This document shows positions 1-8,419 of a stretch of 64,000 nucleotides of DNA, one piece after another; within the stretch, counting starts at the first letter, position 1, and each line of letters begins with the position of its first letter. A model generated the notes under the pieces. It did no database searches and was not told where the DNA came from. It worked only from the letters and a program-made list of their open reading frames with translations. The DNA comes from Bacteroidota bacterium (GTDB lineage Bacteria; Bacteroidota; Bacteroidia; Bacteroidales; DTGW01): positions 62,001 through 126,000 of the forward strand of contig JAKPQD010000383.1 in NCBI GenBank assembly GCA_029572965.1, in the 5' to 3' direction. Position numbers and translations under genes: made by a program.

Positions 1-384
1 GATTCAATCATACTTTTTGCCTTAGTCAAAGCCAACGAAAAAGAATATCTCAAACAAGTTGTTAGCGACTTAAAACACTTCTCTTCAAGAGTGATAAAAG
101 AAAATGTATCATTTGACGAATTGGAGAAAAACAACTTTAGCACCATTGGAGAGATAGTAAATTACCTCTTTGTAAACAATGATTCTGTTAAAAATGAAAT
201 TATTCGCACCTTTGCACAGATTGGAACAAAAAATATTTACCAAATGAACCAGTTTGAACCTCATAAGTTTAAACCAAGCTTCTTTACTGCAACAAATATT
301 GCATTAATATCAATCTTCTTCGTTCTTATGTTAGGATTGGTGATTTACATGATACGAAAAAAAAGCTATAATACTGTAGCCTGA
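1..384 (+). CDS. C-terminal part of a membrane-anchored protein (5' end outside window)
   Basis: The reading frame is open from the first base, so this is the 3' end of a longer gene and 127 residues are visible. The visible part is polar and probably helical. It ends in one hydrophobic segment (about the last 30 residues, starting at TATNIALIS) followed by a short basic tail (RKKS), which suggests a single C-terminal membrane anchor with the tail on the cytoplasmic side. A GTG at 91 could be read as a start, but the frame continues upstream with normal-looking sequence, so I treat that codon as internal. I do not recognise the family. A strong hairpin terminator follows 17 bases after the stop. 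Confidence 0.6.
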   Translation, partial: DSIILFALVKANEKEYLKQVVSDLKHFSSRVIKENVSFDELEKNNFSTIGEIVNYLFVNNDSVKNEIIRTFAQIGTKNIYQMNQFEPHKFKPSFFTATNIALISIFFVLMLGLVIYMIRKKSYNTVA

Positions 385-400
385 TAAGCTGTAGCTAAAT

Positions 401-447
401 AAAAATATCCCCCTATCCATTTGAAAAGATAAGGGGATATTTTTTTT
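401..447. terminator. Rho-independent terminator, probably bidirectional
   Basis: The arms AATATCCCC and GGGGATATT form a near-perfect stem (about 403-416 with 427-441). A-runs and T-runs flank it on both sides. It lies between the + gene ending at 384 and the - gene ending at 470, so it can end both transcripts. Confidence 0.8.
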
Positions 448-469
448 ACCAATTTATAACAAACTATGA

Positions 470-850
470 CTAATTGACCGCCACTGTATCAAATACTTTT
501 TTGATAGAATCGGTACAAATATCTTCTTTGATGATATAATTACGGGCCCCGGCCTCAAGCATTTTCATAATATATTGCATTTCCTGATGAAACGACAATG
601 CCACAATAGTTAAAAACCTGTTCAGTTCAGTAGCTTTACGGGTTGTTTCAATGCCATTCATGTCAGGCATATCAATATCCATAAAAACAAGGTCAATATG
701 CTGCATTTGAAGAATATTCAAAGCTTCAGAACCACTTCCTGCCTGATAAATATTGTTAATTTTCTCTTTATTTGATTCTTCAACCATGTATTTCAATGCT
801 TGTCTGAAATGTTGGTTATCATCTACAAGCAACACATTAAGTTTCTTCAT
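470..850 (-). CDS. Single-domain response regulator (CheY-like receiver)
   Basis: This is a 126-residue stand-alone receiver domain with no output domain. It has the acidic pair D10/D11, the phospho-acceptor D58 in VFMDIDMPDMNG, S86 and the conserved lysine K108. It should accept phosphate from a histidine kinase or Hpt protein and act by protein-protein contact or phosphate shuttling. No kinase gene adjoins it. The next gene upstream on the same strand (998-1648) is a full LuxR-type regulator separated by about 150 bases, so the two may share signals. The 'IIKED' after the lysine matches the NarL-type receiver pattern, so it could descend from a NarL-type regulator that lost its DNA-binding domain. 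Confidence 0.85.
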   Translation of the reverse strand: MKKLNVLLVDDNQHFRQALKYMVEESNKEKINNIYQAGSGSEALNILQMQHIDLVFMDIDMPDMNGIETTRKATELNRFLTIVALSFHQEMQYIMKMLEAGARNYIIKEDICTDSIKKVFDTVAVN

Positions 851-997
851 AAGTCAATTATTTGTAAACGCATTTTATGGGTATTACAAAAATGACTCAA
901 TAAGAAAGTGAATAAAAGAGGAAAATCACCCAATTTTAAGAAAGAGACACTCAAATACAACTAAAGAAATACTTATTTTTAATATGGGTAAAAACCG

Positions 998-1648
998 TCA
1001 CTTGTTTAATGTAACCAGATTGTTTTTTATAGCATATACAACTAATGCAATAGAATTGGAAGAATCTGTTTTTTCAAGCAAACTGGCTCGATGCCGTTCA
1101 ACAGTACGATGGCTAATATGCAGCATTTCAGAAATCTGAATGGTTGACATCCCCTGACAGATAAGCGACAATATCTCATTCTCGCGTTTGCTAAGCTTTA
1201 CTGCAGGGCCTACATTTTTATTACGAATAATCTTGAGCAAAAGTTCCTGCGAAAAATAATTTTGCCCTGAAAGAATAGTCCTGACAGCGTTTTGTAATTC
1301 TTTATTGTCCGAATCTTTAAGAATAAAACCTTTTACCCCAAGTTCTATCATGGTGTTATAATAAGCATCATCACCATACATCGAAAGAACAAGGATTTTC
1401 AGCTTTGGGTCTTTGCTCAAAGCATGACGACAAGCATCAATGCCATTCATGCCAGGCATACTGATATCCATAATCACCAAATCAGGCTTTACATACTCAA
1501 GAAGCTGCAAAAACTCGTGACCGTTTGAAGCTTCTCCGACCACCTCGAGGCCTTCAATTTCGCCAAGAATAAATTTCAGCCCGTTGCGAAACAATTGATG
1601 ATCGTCCACAAGAATAACCGAAATCTTTTTGTCCTGAGTTTTAGCCAT
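998..1648 (-). CDS. NarL/FixJ-family response regulator with LuxR-type HTH
   Basis: The protein is 216 residues, typical for the NarL family. Residues 8-125 form a receiver with acidic residues D15/D16, phospho-acceptor D61 (LVIMDISMPGMNG) and lysine K111. Residues about 150-212 form a LuxR/GerE helix-turn-helix (LSKRENEILSLICQG, then the recognition helix around ISHRTVERHRASL). It is a cytoplasmic transcription factor activated by phosphorylation. Its partner kinase is not next to it. It is divergent from the DUF3109 gene, with 114 bases between start codons. The ATG at 1646-1648 is the natural start because the receiver begins seven residues later. Confidence 0.92.
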   Translation of the reverse strand: MAKTQDKKISVILVDDHQLFRNGLKFILGEIEGLEVVGEASNGHEFLQLLEYVKPDLVIMDISMPGMNGIDACRHALSKDPKLKILVLSMYGDDAYYNTMIELGVKGFILKDSDNKELQNAVRTILSGQNYFSQELLLKIIRNKNVGPAVKLSKRENEILSLICQGMSTIQISEMLHISHRTVERHRASLLEKTDSSNSIALVVYAIKNNLVTLNK

Positions 1649-1741
1649 TATTAGTTACAAAGTTTTACAAATATACTCAAATGTAATAAAAATATTTGCT
1701 TTAATCAAAAAACAATTCGAGGTAATCTATCTGCGTTTGCG

Positions 1742-1749
1742 TAATTTTG
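1742..1749 (+). promoter_or_regulatory. Bacteroidota -7 box for the DUF3109 gene
   Basis: TAATTTTG fits the TAnnTTTG -7 consensus of Bacteroidota promoters. It lies 13 bases before the ATG at 1763, so the predicted leader is very short. No good -33 element is seen. Confidence 0.5.
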
Positions 1750-1762
1750 CAAAAAAGATAAT

Positions 1763-2341
1763 ATGCTCCAGATAAACGACACGTTGATAAGCCTTGATAT
1801 TATTGAGAAAAAATTTGTATGCGACATCCTTCAATGTAAAGGAGCTTGTTGTATTGAAGGAGATTCAGGCGCCCCTTTAGAACCCGAAGAAGCCAATAAA
1901 ATAAAGAACGATATTGAAAAAATAAAAACTTATTTACAAAAAGAAGGAGCTAAAACCATTGATAAAGAAGGAGTTTACGTTATTGATACTGACGGCGACA
2001 TGGTTACTCCGCTTATTAATGGCGCTGAATGTGCGTTTGCCATTTTCAACAACGGCATTGCACAATGCGGTATTGAAATAGCCTGGCAAAACGGCCATTC
2101 TTCATTAAGAAAGCCAATTTCATGTTGGTTATACCCGGTAAGAATAAGCAAATACAAATCTTTTAGCGCTGTAAACTACCACAAATGGGATATCTGTAAA
2201 AATGCGCTTATAAAAGGTAACAATGAAAACATACCTCTTTACGTTTTTTTGAAAGAGCCACTAATTCAACGTTTTGATAATGAATGGTATGAACAATTAA
2301 AAATTGCTGCCGAACATTTAAATTCAAATTCCGGCAAATGA
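1763..2341 (+). CDS. DUF3109 family cysteine-cluster protein
   Basis: The protein is 192 residues and cytoplasmic, with no signal peptide. It matches the DUF3109 family, common in Bacteroidota and related to the YkgJ-type putative zinc/iron-chelating proteins. The N-terminus has a tight cysteine cluster (CDILQCKGACC, about residues 20-30). More cysteines follow in GAECAF, QCGIEI and ISCWLYP, with a conserved YPVRI segment. The role of the family is unknown; the cysteines suggest metal binding. It is followed 53 bases later by purB, which has its own promoter box, so it is probably transcribed separately. Confidence 0.85.
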   Translation: MLQINDTLISLDIIEKKFVCDILQCKGACCIEGDSGAPLEPEEANKIKNDIEKIKTYLQKEGAKTIDKEGVYVIDTDGDMVTPLINGAECAFAIFNNGIAQCGIEIAWQNGHSSLRKPISCWLYPVRISKYKSFSAVNYHKWDICKNALIKGNNENIPLYVFLKEPLIQRFDNEWYEQLKIAAEHLNSNSGK

Positions 2342-2368
2342 TTTTTAACTAAAATATAGTTTTTATTC

Positions 2369-2376
2369 TACTTTTG
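2369..2376 (+). promoter_or_regulatory. -7 box for purB
   Basis: TACTTTTG matches TAnnTTTG and lies 18 bases before the purB ATG. The predicted leader is about 10-15 bases. Confidence 0.5.
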
Positions 2377-2394
2377 TCCTTTTAATAAACAACG

Positions 2395-3738
2395 ATGAAA
2401 TTAACTGAACTTACCGCTGTTTCGCCAGTTGATGGCAGATATAGAGATAAAATTTCTGAACTTGCTCCTTATTTTTCGGAATTTGGACTTATTAAATACC
2501 GCGTGCTGGTAGAAGTCGAATATTTTATTGCTTTATGTAACCTGCCCCTTCCGCAGCTAAAGGATTTCAATAAGGACAAATATATTGCTTTGCGCGATAT
2601 CTACAAAAACTTCACTATTGAAGATGCATTGGAGGTTAAAAACATTGAAAAAACAACCAATCATGATGTTAAGGCTGTTGAATACCTTTTGCGCAAATAC
2701 TTTGACAAACTCGGATTAGAACAATACAAAGAATTTATCCACTTTGGGCTTACCTCGCAAGATATAAACAATACAGCTACACCAATGCTTCTCAAAGAAG
2801 CTGTTATTGAAGTTTACGTTCCTTTATTAAATCAAATACTATCAAAACTCTGTGAAGTAAGAGATGAATGGGACAAAATTCCGCTCCTTGCCCATACTCA
2901 CGGGCAACCAGCCTCTCCTACCCGCTTGGGAAAAGAAATACAAGTATTTATTGAAAGGGTTGAAGTACAAAAAAAACAACTGGGGCAAATTCCTTGGTCT
3001 GCTAAGTTTGGCGGGGCAACCGGCAATTTCAACGCCCATGTTGTTGCTTACCCTCAAATTGACTGGGTAAAATTCGGCAATCAGTTTGTTAATGAAACCC
3101 TTGGACTGAGCAGGTCACAAACCACTACTCAAATTGAGCATTACGACAACCTTGCCGCTACATTTGATGCTTTAAAGCGAATCAACACCATACTTATCGA
3201 CCTTTGCCGCGATATGTGGACATATATATCGATGGAATATTTCAAACAAAAGGTGAAAAAAGACGAAGTTGGTTCTTCGGCCATGCCTCATAAGGTTAAC
3301 CCTATTGACTTTGAGAATGCAGAAGGTAACTTTGGCATTGCCAATGCTATCTTTGAACATCTTTCGGCCAAATTGCCAATATCGAGGATGCAAAGAGATT
3401 TAACTGACTCTACAGTGCTTAGAAATGTTGGGGTTCCATTATCACACACAGTAATAGCCTTAAAATCACTACAAAAAGGAATGGGCAAAGTTATTGTCAA
3501 TGAAACCGCTATAAAAAATGACCTTGAGAAGAACTGGGCTGTTGTAGCAGAAGCTATTCAGACTATTCTTCGTCGCGAGAATTATCCTGACCCATACAAC
3601 GCCTTGAAACTATTGACCAGGGGAAACAATAGTATTAATGAAGCTTCAATAAAAGAATTTGTGACCAGTCTTGAAGTTTCGGATGCTGTAAAAAAGGAAT
3701 TGCTCGCTATTACCCCTTTTAATTATACCGGGATATAA
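2395..3738 (+). CDS. purB: Adenylosuccinate lyase
   Basis: PurB acts twice in purine synthesis. It cleaves SAICAR to AICAR plus fumarate, and adenylosuccinate to AMP plus fumarate, in the cytosol. The 447 residues resemble the E. coli-type enzyme (about 456). The N-terminal LTAVSPVDGRY is characteristic. AHTHGQPASPT contains the catalytic-site histidine (H169). The mobile signature loop GSSAMPHKVNP (about 293-303) carries the catalytic serine. The fumarase/aspartase superfamily fold is all-helical and works as a tetramer. It has its own promoter box. The exporter gene follows after 29 bases and may be co-transcribed. Confidence 0.97.
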   Translation: MKLTELTAVSPVDGRYRDKISELAPYFSEFGLIKYRVLVEVEYFIALCNLPLPQLKDFNKDKYIALRDIYKNFTIEDALEVKNIEKTTNHDVKAVEYLLRKYFDKLGLEQYKEFIHFGLTSQDINNTATPMLLKEAVIEVYVPLLNQILSKLCEVRDEWDKIPLLAHTHGQPASPTRLGKEIQVFIERVEVQKKQLGQIPWSAKFGGATGNFNAHVVAYPQIDWVKFGNQFVNETLGLSRSQTTTQIEHYDNLAATFDALKRINTILIDLCRDMWTYISMEYFKQKVKKDEVGSSAMPHKVNPIDFENAEGNFGIANAIFEHLSAKLPISRMQRDLTDSTVLRNVGVPLSHTVIALKSLQKGMGKVIVNETAIKNDLEKNWAVVAEAIQTILRRENYPDPYNALKLLTRGNNSINEASIKEFVTSLEVSDAVKKELLAITPFNYTGI

Positions 3739-3767
3739 TTGAAAGAATACACTAACAACAAACACTC

Positions 3768-5591
3768 ATGAAAAAGATACTCTCACTTGCTGAATATATT
3801 AAACCTTATTGGTTAAAAGTAACCCTAAGCATTTTATGCAACTTACTATCCGGGGTTTTTACCATTTCAACCATCATGTTCCTTCAGCCGTTTTTTGACA
3901 TTTTATTTTCTACACAGCCTGTTTCTACTGTCCCTCCGGGAGATTTTAACATTTTAGAATACAAAAAGCATTTTGATTACATTTTTGCGCAATTAATCAC
4001 AGAATATGGACAATATAAGACTTTGCTAATTGTTGCTTTTGCATTAGCTTTTTTCTCTTTGTTAAGAAACACATTTGCCTATCTTGCCCAGCATTTACAA
4101 GCCCCTGTACGTGCATATATGCTGCGCGACATACGCAATAAGCTTTTTGATAAAATATTGCAGTTGCCCCTTTCTTACTTCTCAAATGAGAAAAAAGGCG
4201 ACCTTATGGCGCGTATGACATCTGATGTTCAGGAAATAGAGGTATCTGTAATCAGCTCTATTGAAATGGTTTTTCGCGACCCGCTGTTAATATTGATATA
4301 TCTGGCTACATTACTGACTATGAGTGTGCATTTAACTGTCTTTGTTTTGATTATGTTGCCAATAAGCGGCTTGCTTATTGGCCGAATTGGCAGGACATTG
4401 CGAAAACAATCATACAAAAGCCAAAACAAATTAGGTTCTATCCTTGCCCTAATTGAAGAAACCATTTCAGGATTAAGGATTATAAAAGCTTTCAATGCTG
4501 AAAAACCTATTAATAAAAGGTTTAAAGAAATGAACCAGGATTTTGCCCAGATGAATAAACGTATTACACGCAGACGTTCGCTGGCAAGCCCAGTTAGCGA
4601 GTTTTTAGGCACAGTGGTTATGCTTATCATATTAGTTTATGGGGCTGTCCTGATTCTTAATAAATCCATAGACATGCAACCATCAGGCTTATTGGCATTT
4701 TTGGTAACATTTTATTTGATTTTAGAACCTGCCAAAAAGCTTTCTTCTGCATACTACAACATCCAAAAAGGTTTAGCTTCGGCAGAACGTATAGATTTCA
4801 TCCTGAAAGCTGAAAACAAAATCAAAGAGAAAAAAGATGCAGTATCCAAGAAAAAATTTGACAGTGTCATTGAATACGTCAACATTTCATTTAAGTATGA
4901 CAAGCACGAAGTACTTAAAAATATTAATCTTCGTATTGAAAAAGGCAAAACTGTTGCCCTGGTAGGCCAATCTGGTTCGGGCAAGTCAACGTTGGTTGAC
5001 CTTTTACCCCGCTTTTACGATGTTGAACATGGCGAAATATTGATTGACGGTATAAACATAAAAGACCTTAAAATAAAAGACCTTCGCAGCCTGATGGGTA
5101 TCGTTAACCAAGAACCAATCCTCTTTAATGATACATTTTACAATAACATAATTTTTGGACGGGACGAAATCAAAGAAGAAGATGTATATGCTGCTGCTAA
5201 AGTAGCCAATGCACATGACTTTATCACGTCAACAAATCATCAATATCACCATAACATTGGGGATAGAGGAGGAAAATTATCCGGAGGTCAGCGTCAAAGG
5301 TTAAGTATAGCACGTGCAGTTTTAAATAACCCACCAATACTGATACTTGACGAAGCTACCTCTGCTCTTGATACTGAAAGCGAAAGACTGGTGCAAGATG
5401 CTCTTAACAACCTGATGAAAAACCGTACTACCATTGTCATTGCACACAGGCTTTCAACAGTTGTACATGCTGATGAGATTTGCGTGTTGCATGAAGGTCA
5501 GATTGTAGAACGTGGAAAGCATGACGAACTCCTTGCTTTGAACGGGTATTATAAGAAATTGAACGATATGCAAATGTTTTCAGCTGAATAA
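3768..5591 (+). CDS. MsbA-like ABC exporter (fused membrane and ATPase domains)
   Basis: The protein is 607 residues in a half-transporter layout. About six membrane helices (residues 15-320, ABC type-1 exporter domain) are followed by a nucleotide-binding domain. That domain has Walker A GQSGSGKST (about 400-408), signature LSGGQRQR (about 504-511), Walker B ILILDEATSALD (about 524-535) and the switch histidine in IAHRLST (about 559). It should work as a homodimer in the inner membrane. The similarity is to MsbA, the lipid A flippase, but many lipid and peptide exporters share this layout, so the substrate is inferred. A glycosyltransferase gene starts 11 bases downstream, which favours an envelope lipid or glycolipid role. 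Confidence 0.88.
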   Translation: MKKILSLAEYIKPYWLKVTLSILCNLLSGVFTISTIMFLQPFFDILFSTQPVSTVPPGDFNILEYKKHFDYIFAQLITEYGQYKTLLIVAFALAFFSLLRNTFAYLAQHLQAPVRAYMLRDIRNKLFDKILQLPLSYFSNEKKGDLMARMTSDVQEIEVSVISSIEMVFRDPLLILIYLATLLTMSVHLTVFVLIMLPISGLLIGRIGRTLRKQSYKSQNKLGSILALIEETISGLRIIKAFNAEKPINKRFKEMNQDFAQMNKRITRRRSLASPVSEFLGTVVMLIILVYGAVLILNKSIDMQPSGLLAFLVTFYLILEPAKKLSSAYYNIQKGLASAERIDFILKAENKIKEKKDAVSKKKFDSVIEYVNISFKYDKHEVLKNINLRIEKGKTVALVGQSGSGKSTLVDLLPRFYDVEHGEILIDGINIKDLKIKDLRSLMGIVNQEPILFNDTFYNNIIFGRDEIKEEDVYAAAKVANAHDFITSTNHQYHHNIGDRGGKLSGGQRQRLSIARAVLNNPPILILDEATSALDTESERLVQDALNNLMKNRTTIVIAHRLSTVVHADEICVLHEGQIVERGKHDELLALNGYYKKLNDMQMFSAE

Positions 5592-5602
5592 TCTTTGTAT
5601 CT

Positions 5603-6541
5603 ATGAAAATTAGCGGATTTACCATGGGTAAGAATGTGACAAAACTCTATTACCCTATAAAAGAATCAATTTTATCCATCCTTCCCATCTGTGATGAATT
5701 CATTGTAGCACTTGGAAATTGTGATGAGGATGATAAGACGCGAGAAGAAATTCTTAGCATCAATAGCCCAAAAATTAAAATAATTGACACTGTCTGGGAT
5801 ATTGAAAAATATCCAGAAGGGACAGAACTTGCACACCAAACTGACATAGCAAAATCTTATTGCACAGGTGATTGGCTGTTTTACATCCAGGCAGACGAGG
5901 TAGTTCATGAGGAAGACTTGCCCAAGATAAAAAAACGGTGCGAAGAATTATTGAATGACAACGAGATAGAAGGCTTGCTTTTCAGATATTTCCACTTTTG
6001 GGGCGATTACGACCACCATATCGATTCGCATGGCTGGTACAAAAATGAAATCCGTATCATCCGGAATGACAAAGACATCCACTCATGGCGCGACGCTCAA
6101 TCTTTCAGGCGAATTCCCGGATTTGACGAAAAAAATTACAGACAGGAAGAAAATACCTCAAAATTAAAAGTAGCCAAGGTGGATGCCCGGATATTTCACT
6201 ATGGATGGGTTAGGCCATTGAACTATATGCAGAAAAAAATTAAAGATTTCAGCGAGATACAATCCAAGGCTGAGCTTCAAAAAAAGATTCAATTGGAAAG
6301 ATTTGACTACGGCGTAATGAGCAAAATTCCAGTCTATAAAGGAACTCATCCAAAGCTTATGCAATCATGGATTGACAAGCTTTTTTGGAAAGATGAACTT
6401 GCAAAAGTCACTGAAATGCCAAAAGACAGAAAGTTAACGAAACACGAAAAGCGCAAATACCGTTTCATTACTTTTCTTGAAAAATATGTTTTCTTTAGGC
6501 CTATGTGGGAATTTAAGAACTATATCCTGCTCAAACGATAA
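5603..6541 (+). CDS. Family 2-like glycosyltransferase
   Basis: The protein is 312 residues and lacks a signal peptide or membrane helix, so it is probably cytosolic and membrane-associated. The N-terminus is that of a GT-A glycosyltransferase: an early strand (ISGFTMGKN), then ILPICDEFIVALGNCDEDD. The acidic 'QADE' at about residues 96-99 stands where the metal-binding DxD normally is. FHFWGDYDHH and the later HYGWVRP resemble GT2 members of Bacteroidota envelope polysaccharide loci. The donor and acceptor are unknown. It starts 11 bases after the MsbA-like exporter and is followed by a hairpin terminator, so the two form a likely operon. Confidence 0.8.
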   Translation: MKISGFTMGKNVTKLYYPIKESILSILPICDEFIVALGNCDEDDKTREEILSINSPKIKIIDTVWDIEKYPEGTELAHQTDIAKSYCTGDWLFYIQADEVVHEEDLPKIKKRCEELLNDNEIEGLLFRYFHFWGDYDHHIDSHGWYKNEIRIIRNDKDIHSWRDAQSFRRIPGFDEKNYRQEENTSKLKVAKVDARIFHYGWVRPLNYMQKKIKDFSEIQSKAELQKKIQLERFDYGVMSKIPVYKGTHPKLMQSWIDKLFWKDELAKVTEMPKDRKLTKHEKRKYRFITFLEKYVFFRPMWEFKNYILLKR

Positions 6542-6573
6542 AAAATCCAAGCCTTTGTCGGTTGGGATTTTTC
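6541..6573 (+). terminator. Hairpin terminator after the glycosyltransferase
   Basis: AAAAATCCAA pairs with TTGGGATTTTT across an 11-base loop, with one bulged base. It overlaps the stop codon of the glycosyltransferase and precedes rlhA. Confidence 0.6.
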
Positions 6574-6589
6574 AAATTTCTGTTATTCA

Positions 6590-8419
6590 ATGAATAAAAT
6601 TGAATTATTATCACCGGCACAAAGCCTCGAATTTGGCAAAGCAGCTATAAACTGCGGTGCAGATGCTGTATATATTGGCGCTCCAAAGTATGGGGCACGG
6701 GCAGCAGCAGGCAATTCAATAGAAGACATTGAAAAGCTTATCCAATATGCCCATATTTACCACGCCCGTGTTTATGTTACACTAAATACCCTGCTGTTTG
6801 ATAATGAGCTTGAAGAAGCCCAGGAAATAGCCAATAAATTATGGAATATTGGAGCTGATGCCCTGATTATACAAGATATGGCATGGCTTGAAATGAAGTT
6901 GCCCCCTATCCCCCTTTTTGCCAGCACTCAAACACACAACAATACGCCAGAAAAGGTTTCTTTTCTTGAAAAAATTGGCATCCAAAGGGCTATTCTGGCC
7001 AGGGAACTTAGTTTGGGCGAAATTACTAAGATTAGAAAAAGTACCAATATAGAACTTGAAGCTTTTGTACATGGCGCTATCTGCGTATCATACAGCGGAC
7101 AATGTTACATGAGCCAAGTACTGACGGGCAGAAGCGGAAACCGTGGCGAATGTGCCCAGCCCTGTCGCTGGTTGTACGACCTTAAAACTGCTGATGGCCG
7201 ATTGCTCGAAAAGAATAAGCACATACTTTCGCCCAAAGACCTTAGGTTGGACAATAAGCTCAAAAGCATGATAGATGCTGGAGTTACATCCTTTAAAATT
7301 GAAGGACGGCTCAAAAACATTGCTTATGTAAAAAACATTACGGCATGGTACAGGCAACAACTGGATAAAATCATTGAAGAAAGCCATCAAACCCTGACTA
7401 AACCTTCATCTGGAAAGAGCATCATCAATTTCACACCTGACCCTGAAAGAAGTTTCAATCGTGGCTTTACTCAATACTTTATAAATGGCCGAACAGAAAA
7501 CATGGCATCTTTATACAGCCCTAAATCTTTAGGAAAAGAAGTTGGCCACATTATTAATACCAAAGGAAATTGGATACAAGCCCAATTATCAGAAAAAATA
7601 AGCAATGGCGATGGGCTTTGCTTTATCAACAAAGACGGCATAATGGAAGGCTTTCGGGTTAATATTGCCGAAGGCAGCAGATTGCAACCCAATGAAAACA
7701 TTAGCATTCCTGACGGTACCATTCTATACCGCAACCACGATGAAGAATTCGAGAAAAAGCTCGAAAAGTCTATCCAAACAAGAAAGATTGAAGCAGATAT
7801 CAAGGTTACAGAAACCCCAACCGGACTTTGCATTGAATCATCAGACGAAGACAACAATATTGTAAATATTAATTTTGATATAGAAAAAAATATTGCGACT
7901 AAAGCAGAACAAGCTTTTGAAGGGTTGAAAAACACGTTGAAAAAGTCCGGGAACACACCTTTTGAAGTGAAAAATGTGGACATTCAATTTTCCCAACCTT
8001 TGTTTTTTACTTCAGCCCAATCTAACGAGATGCGTCGGCAATGCCTCGAATTATTGGAGAAAGAAAGAATTAAAAACTTTAAAAAACTCGAATATCAAAT
8101 CATCCCTAACAACACACCTTTTCCTTTAACTGAAAACAGCTACAAACTGAACATCACCAATAAGCTTTCAAAAGCTTTTTACGTCAGACATGGTATTGCT
8201 TCGCCAGCAGCTGGGGCTGAAATGTCAGATAAATCAAGCCTTGCCGATTTAATGACCAACAGGTATTGCATTAAATATGAACTTGGAGCTTGCCCCAAGA
8301 TAAACCCCAATTCTTTACTGGCTAAAGAGAAGACGTTAATATTGGAAAGCCACAAAAACAGGCTGGAAGTATTTTTCGACTGCAAAAACTGCCAGATGAT
8401 TATCAGAAAAGCACGGTAA
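6590..8419 (+). CDS. rlhA: U32-family rRNA hydroxylase, RlhA ortholog
   Basis: The 609-residue protein follows E. coli RlhA (YdcP, 653 residues) along its full length. RlhA makes 5-hydroxycytidine at C2501 of 23S rRNA. The start IELLSPAQSLEFGKAAI, GADAVYIGAPKYGAR and YVTLNTLLFDNELEEAQ are typical. The U32 signature EAFVHGAICVSYSGQCYMS lies at about 156-174, followed by TGRSGNRGECAQPCRW. These cysteines match those that bind an Fe-S cluster in the related U32 enzymes. The C-terminal part (ELGACPKINP and FDCKNCQM) has the extra cysteines seen in RlhA but not in shorter U32 proteins such as TrhP. Despite the old name 'peptidase U32', it is unlikely to be a protease. Its stop directly abuts the stop of the convergent MATE gene. 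Confidence 0.8.
   Translation: MNKIELLSPAQSLEFGKAAINCGADAVYIGAPKYGARAAAGNSIEDIEKLIQYAHIYHARVYVTLNTLLFDNELEEAQEIANKLWNIGADALIIQDMAWLEMKLPPIPLFASTQTHNNTPEKVSFLEKIGIQRAILARELSLGEITKIRKSTNIELEAFVHGAICVSYSGQCYMSQVLTGRSGNRGECAQPCRWLYDLKTADGRLLEKNKHILSPKDLRLDNKLKSMIDAGVTSFKIEGRLKNIAYVKNITAWYRQQLDKIIEESHQTLTKPSSGKSIINFTPDPERSFNRGFTQYFINGRTENMASLYSPKSLGKEVGHIINTKGNWIQAQLSEKISNGDGLCFINKDGIMEGFRVNIAEGSRLQPNENISIPDGTILYRNHDEEFEKKLEKSIQTRKIEADIKVTETPTGLCIESSDEDNNIVNINFDIEKNIATKAEQAFEGLKNTLKKSGNTPFEVKNVDIQFSQPLFFTSAQSNEMRRQCLELLEKERIKNFKKLEYQIIPNNTPFPLTENSYKLNITNKLSKAFYVRHGIASPAAGAEMSDKSSLADLMTNRYCIKYELGACPKINPNSLLAKEKTLILESHKNRLEVFFDCKNCQMIIRKAR

Noticed and set aside
3768-5591. Naming the exporter msbA outright
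   Set aside because: The sequence shows an MsbA-like exporter layout, but the substrate cannot be decided by eye; I left the symbol empty.
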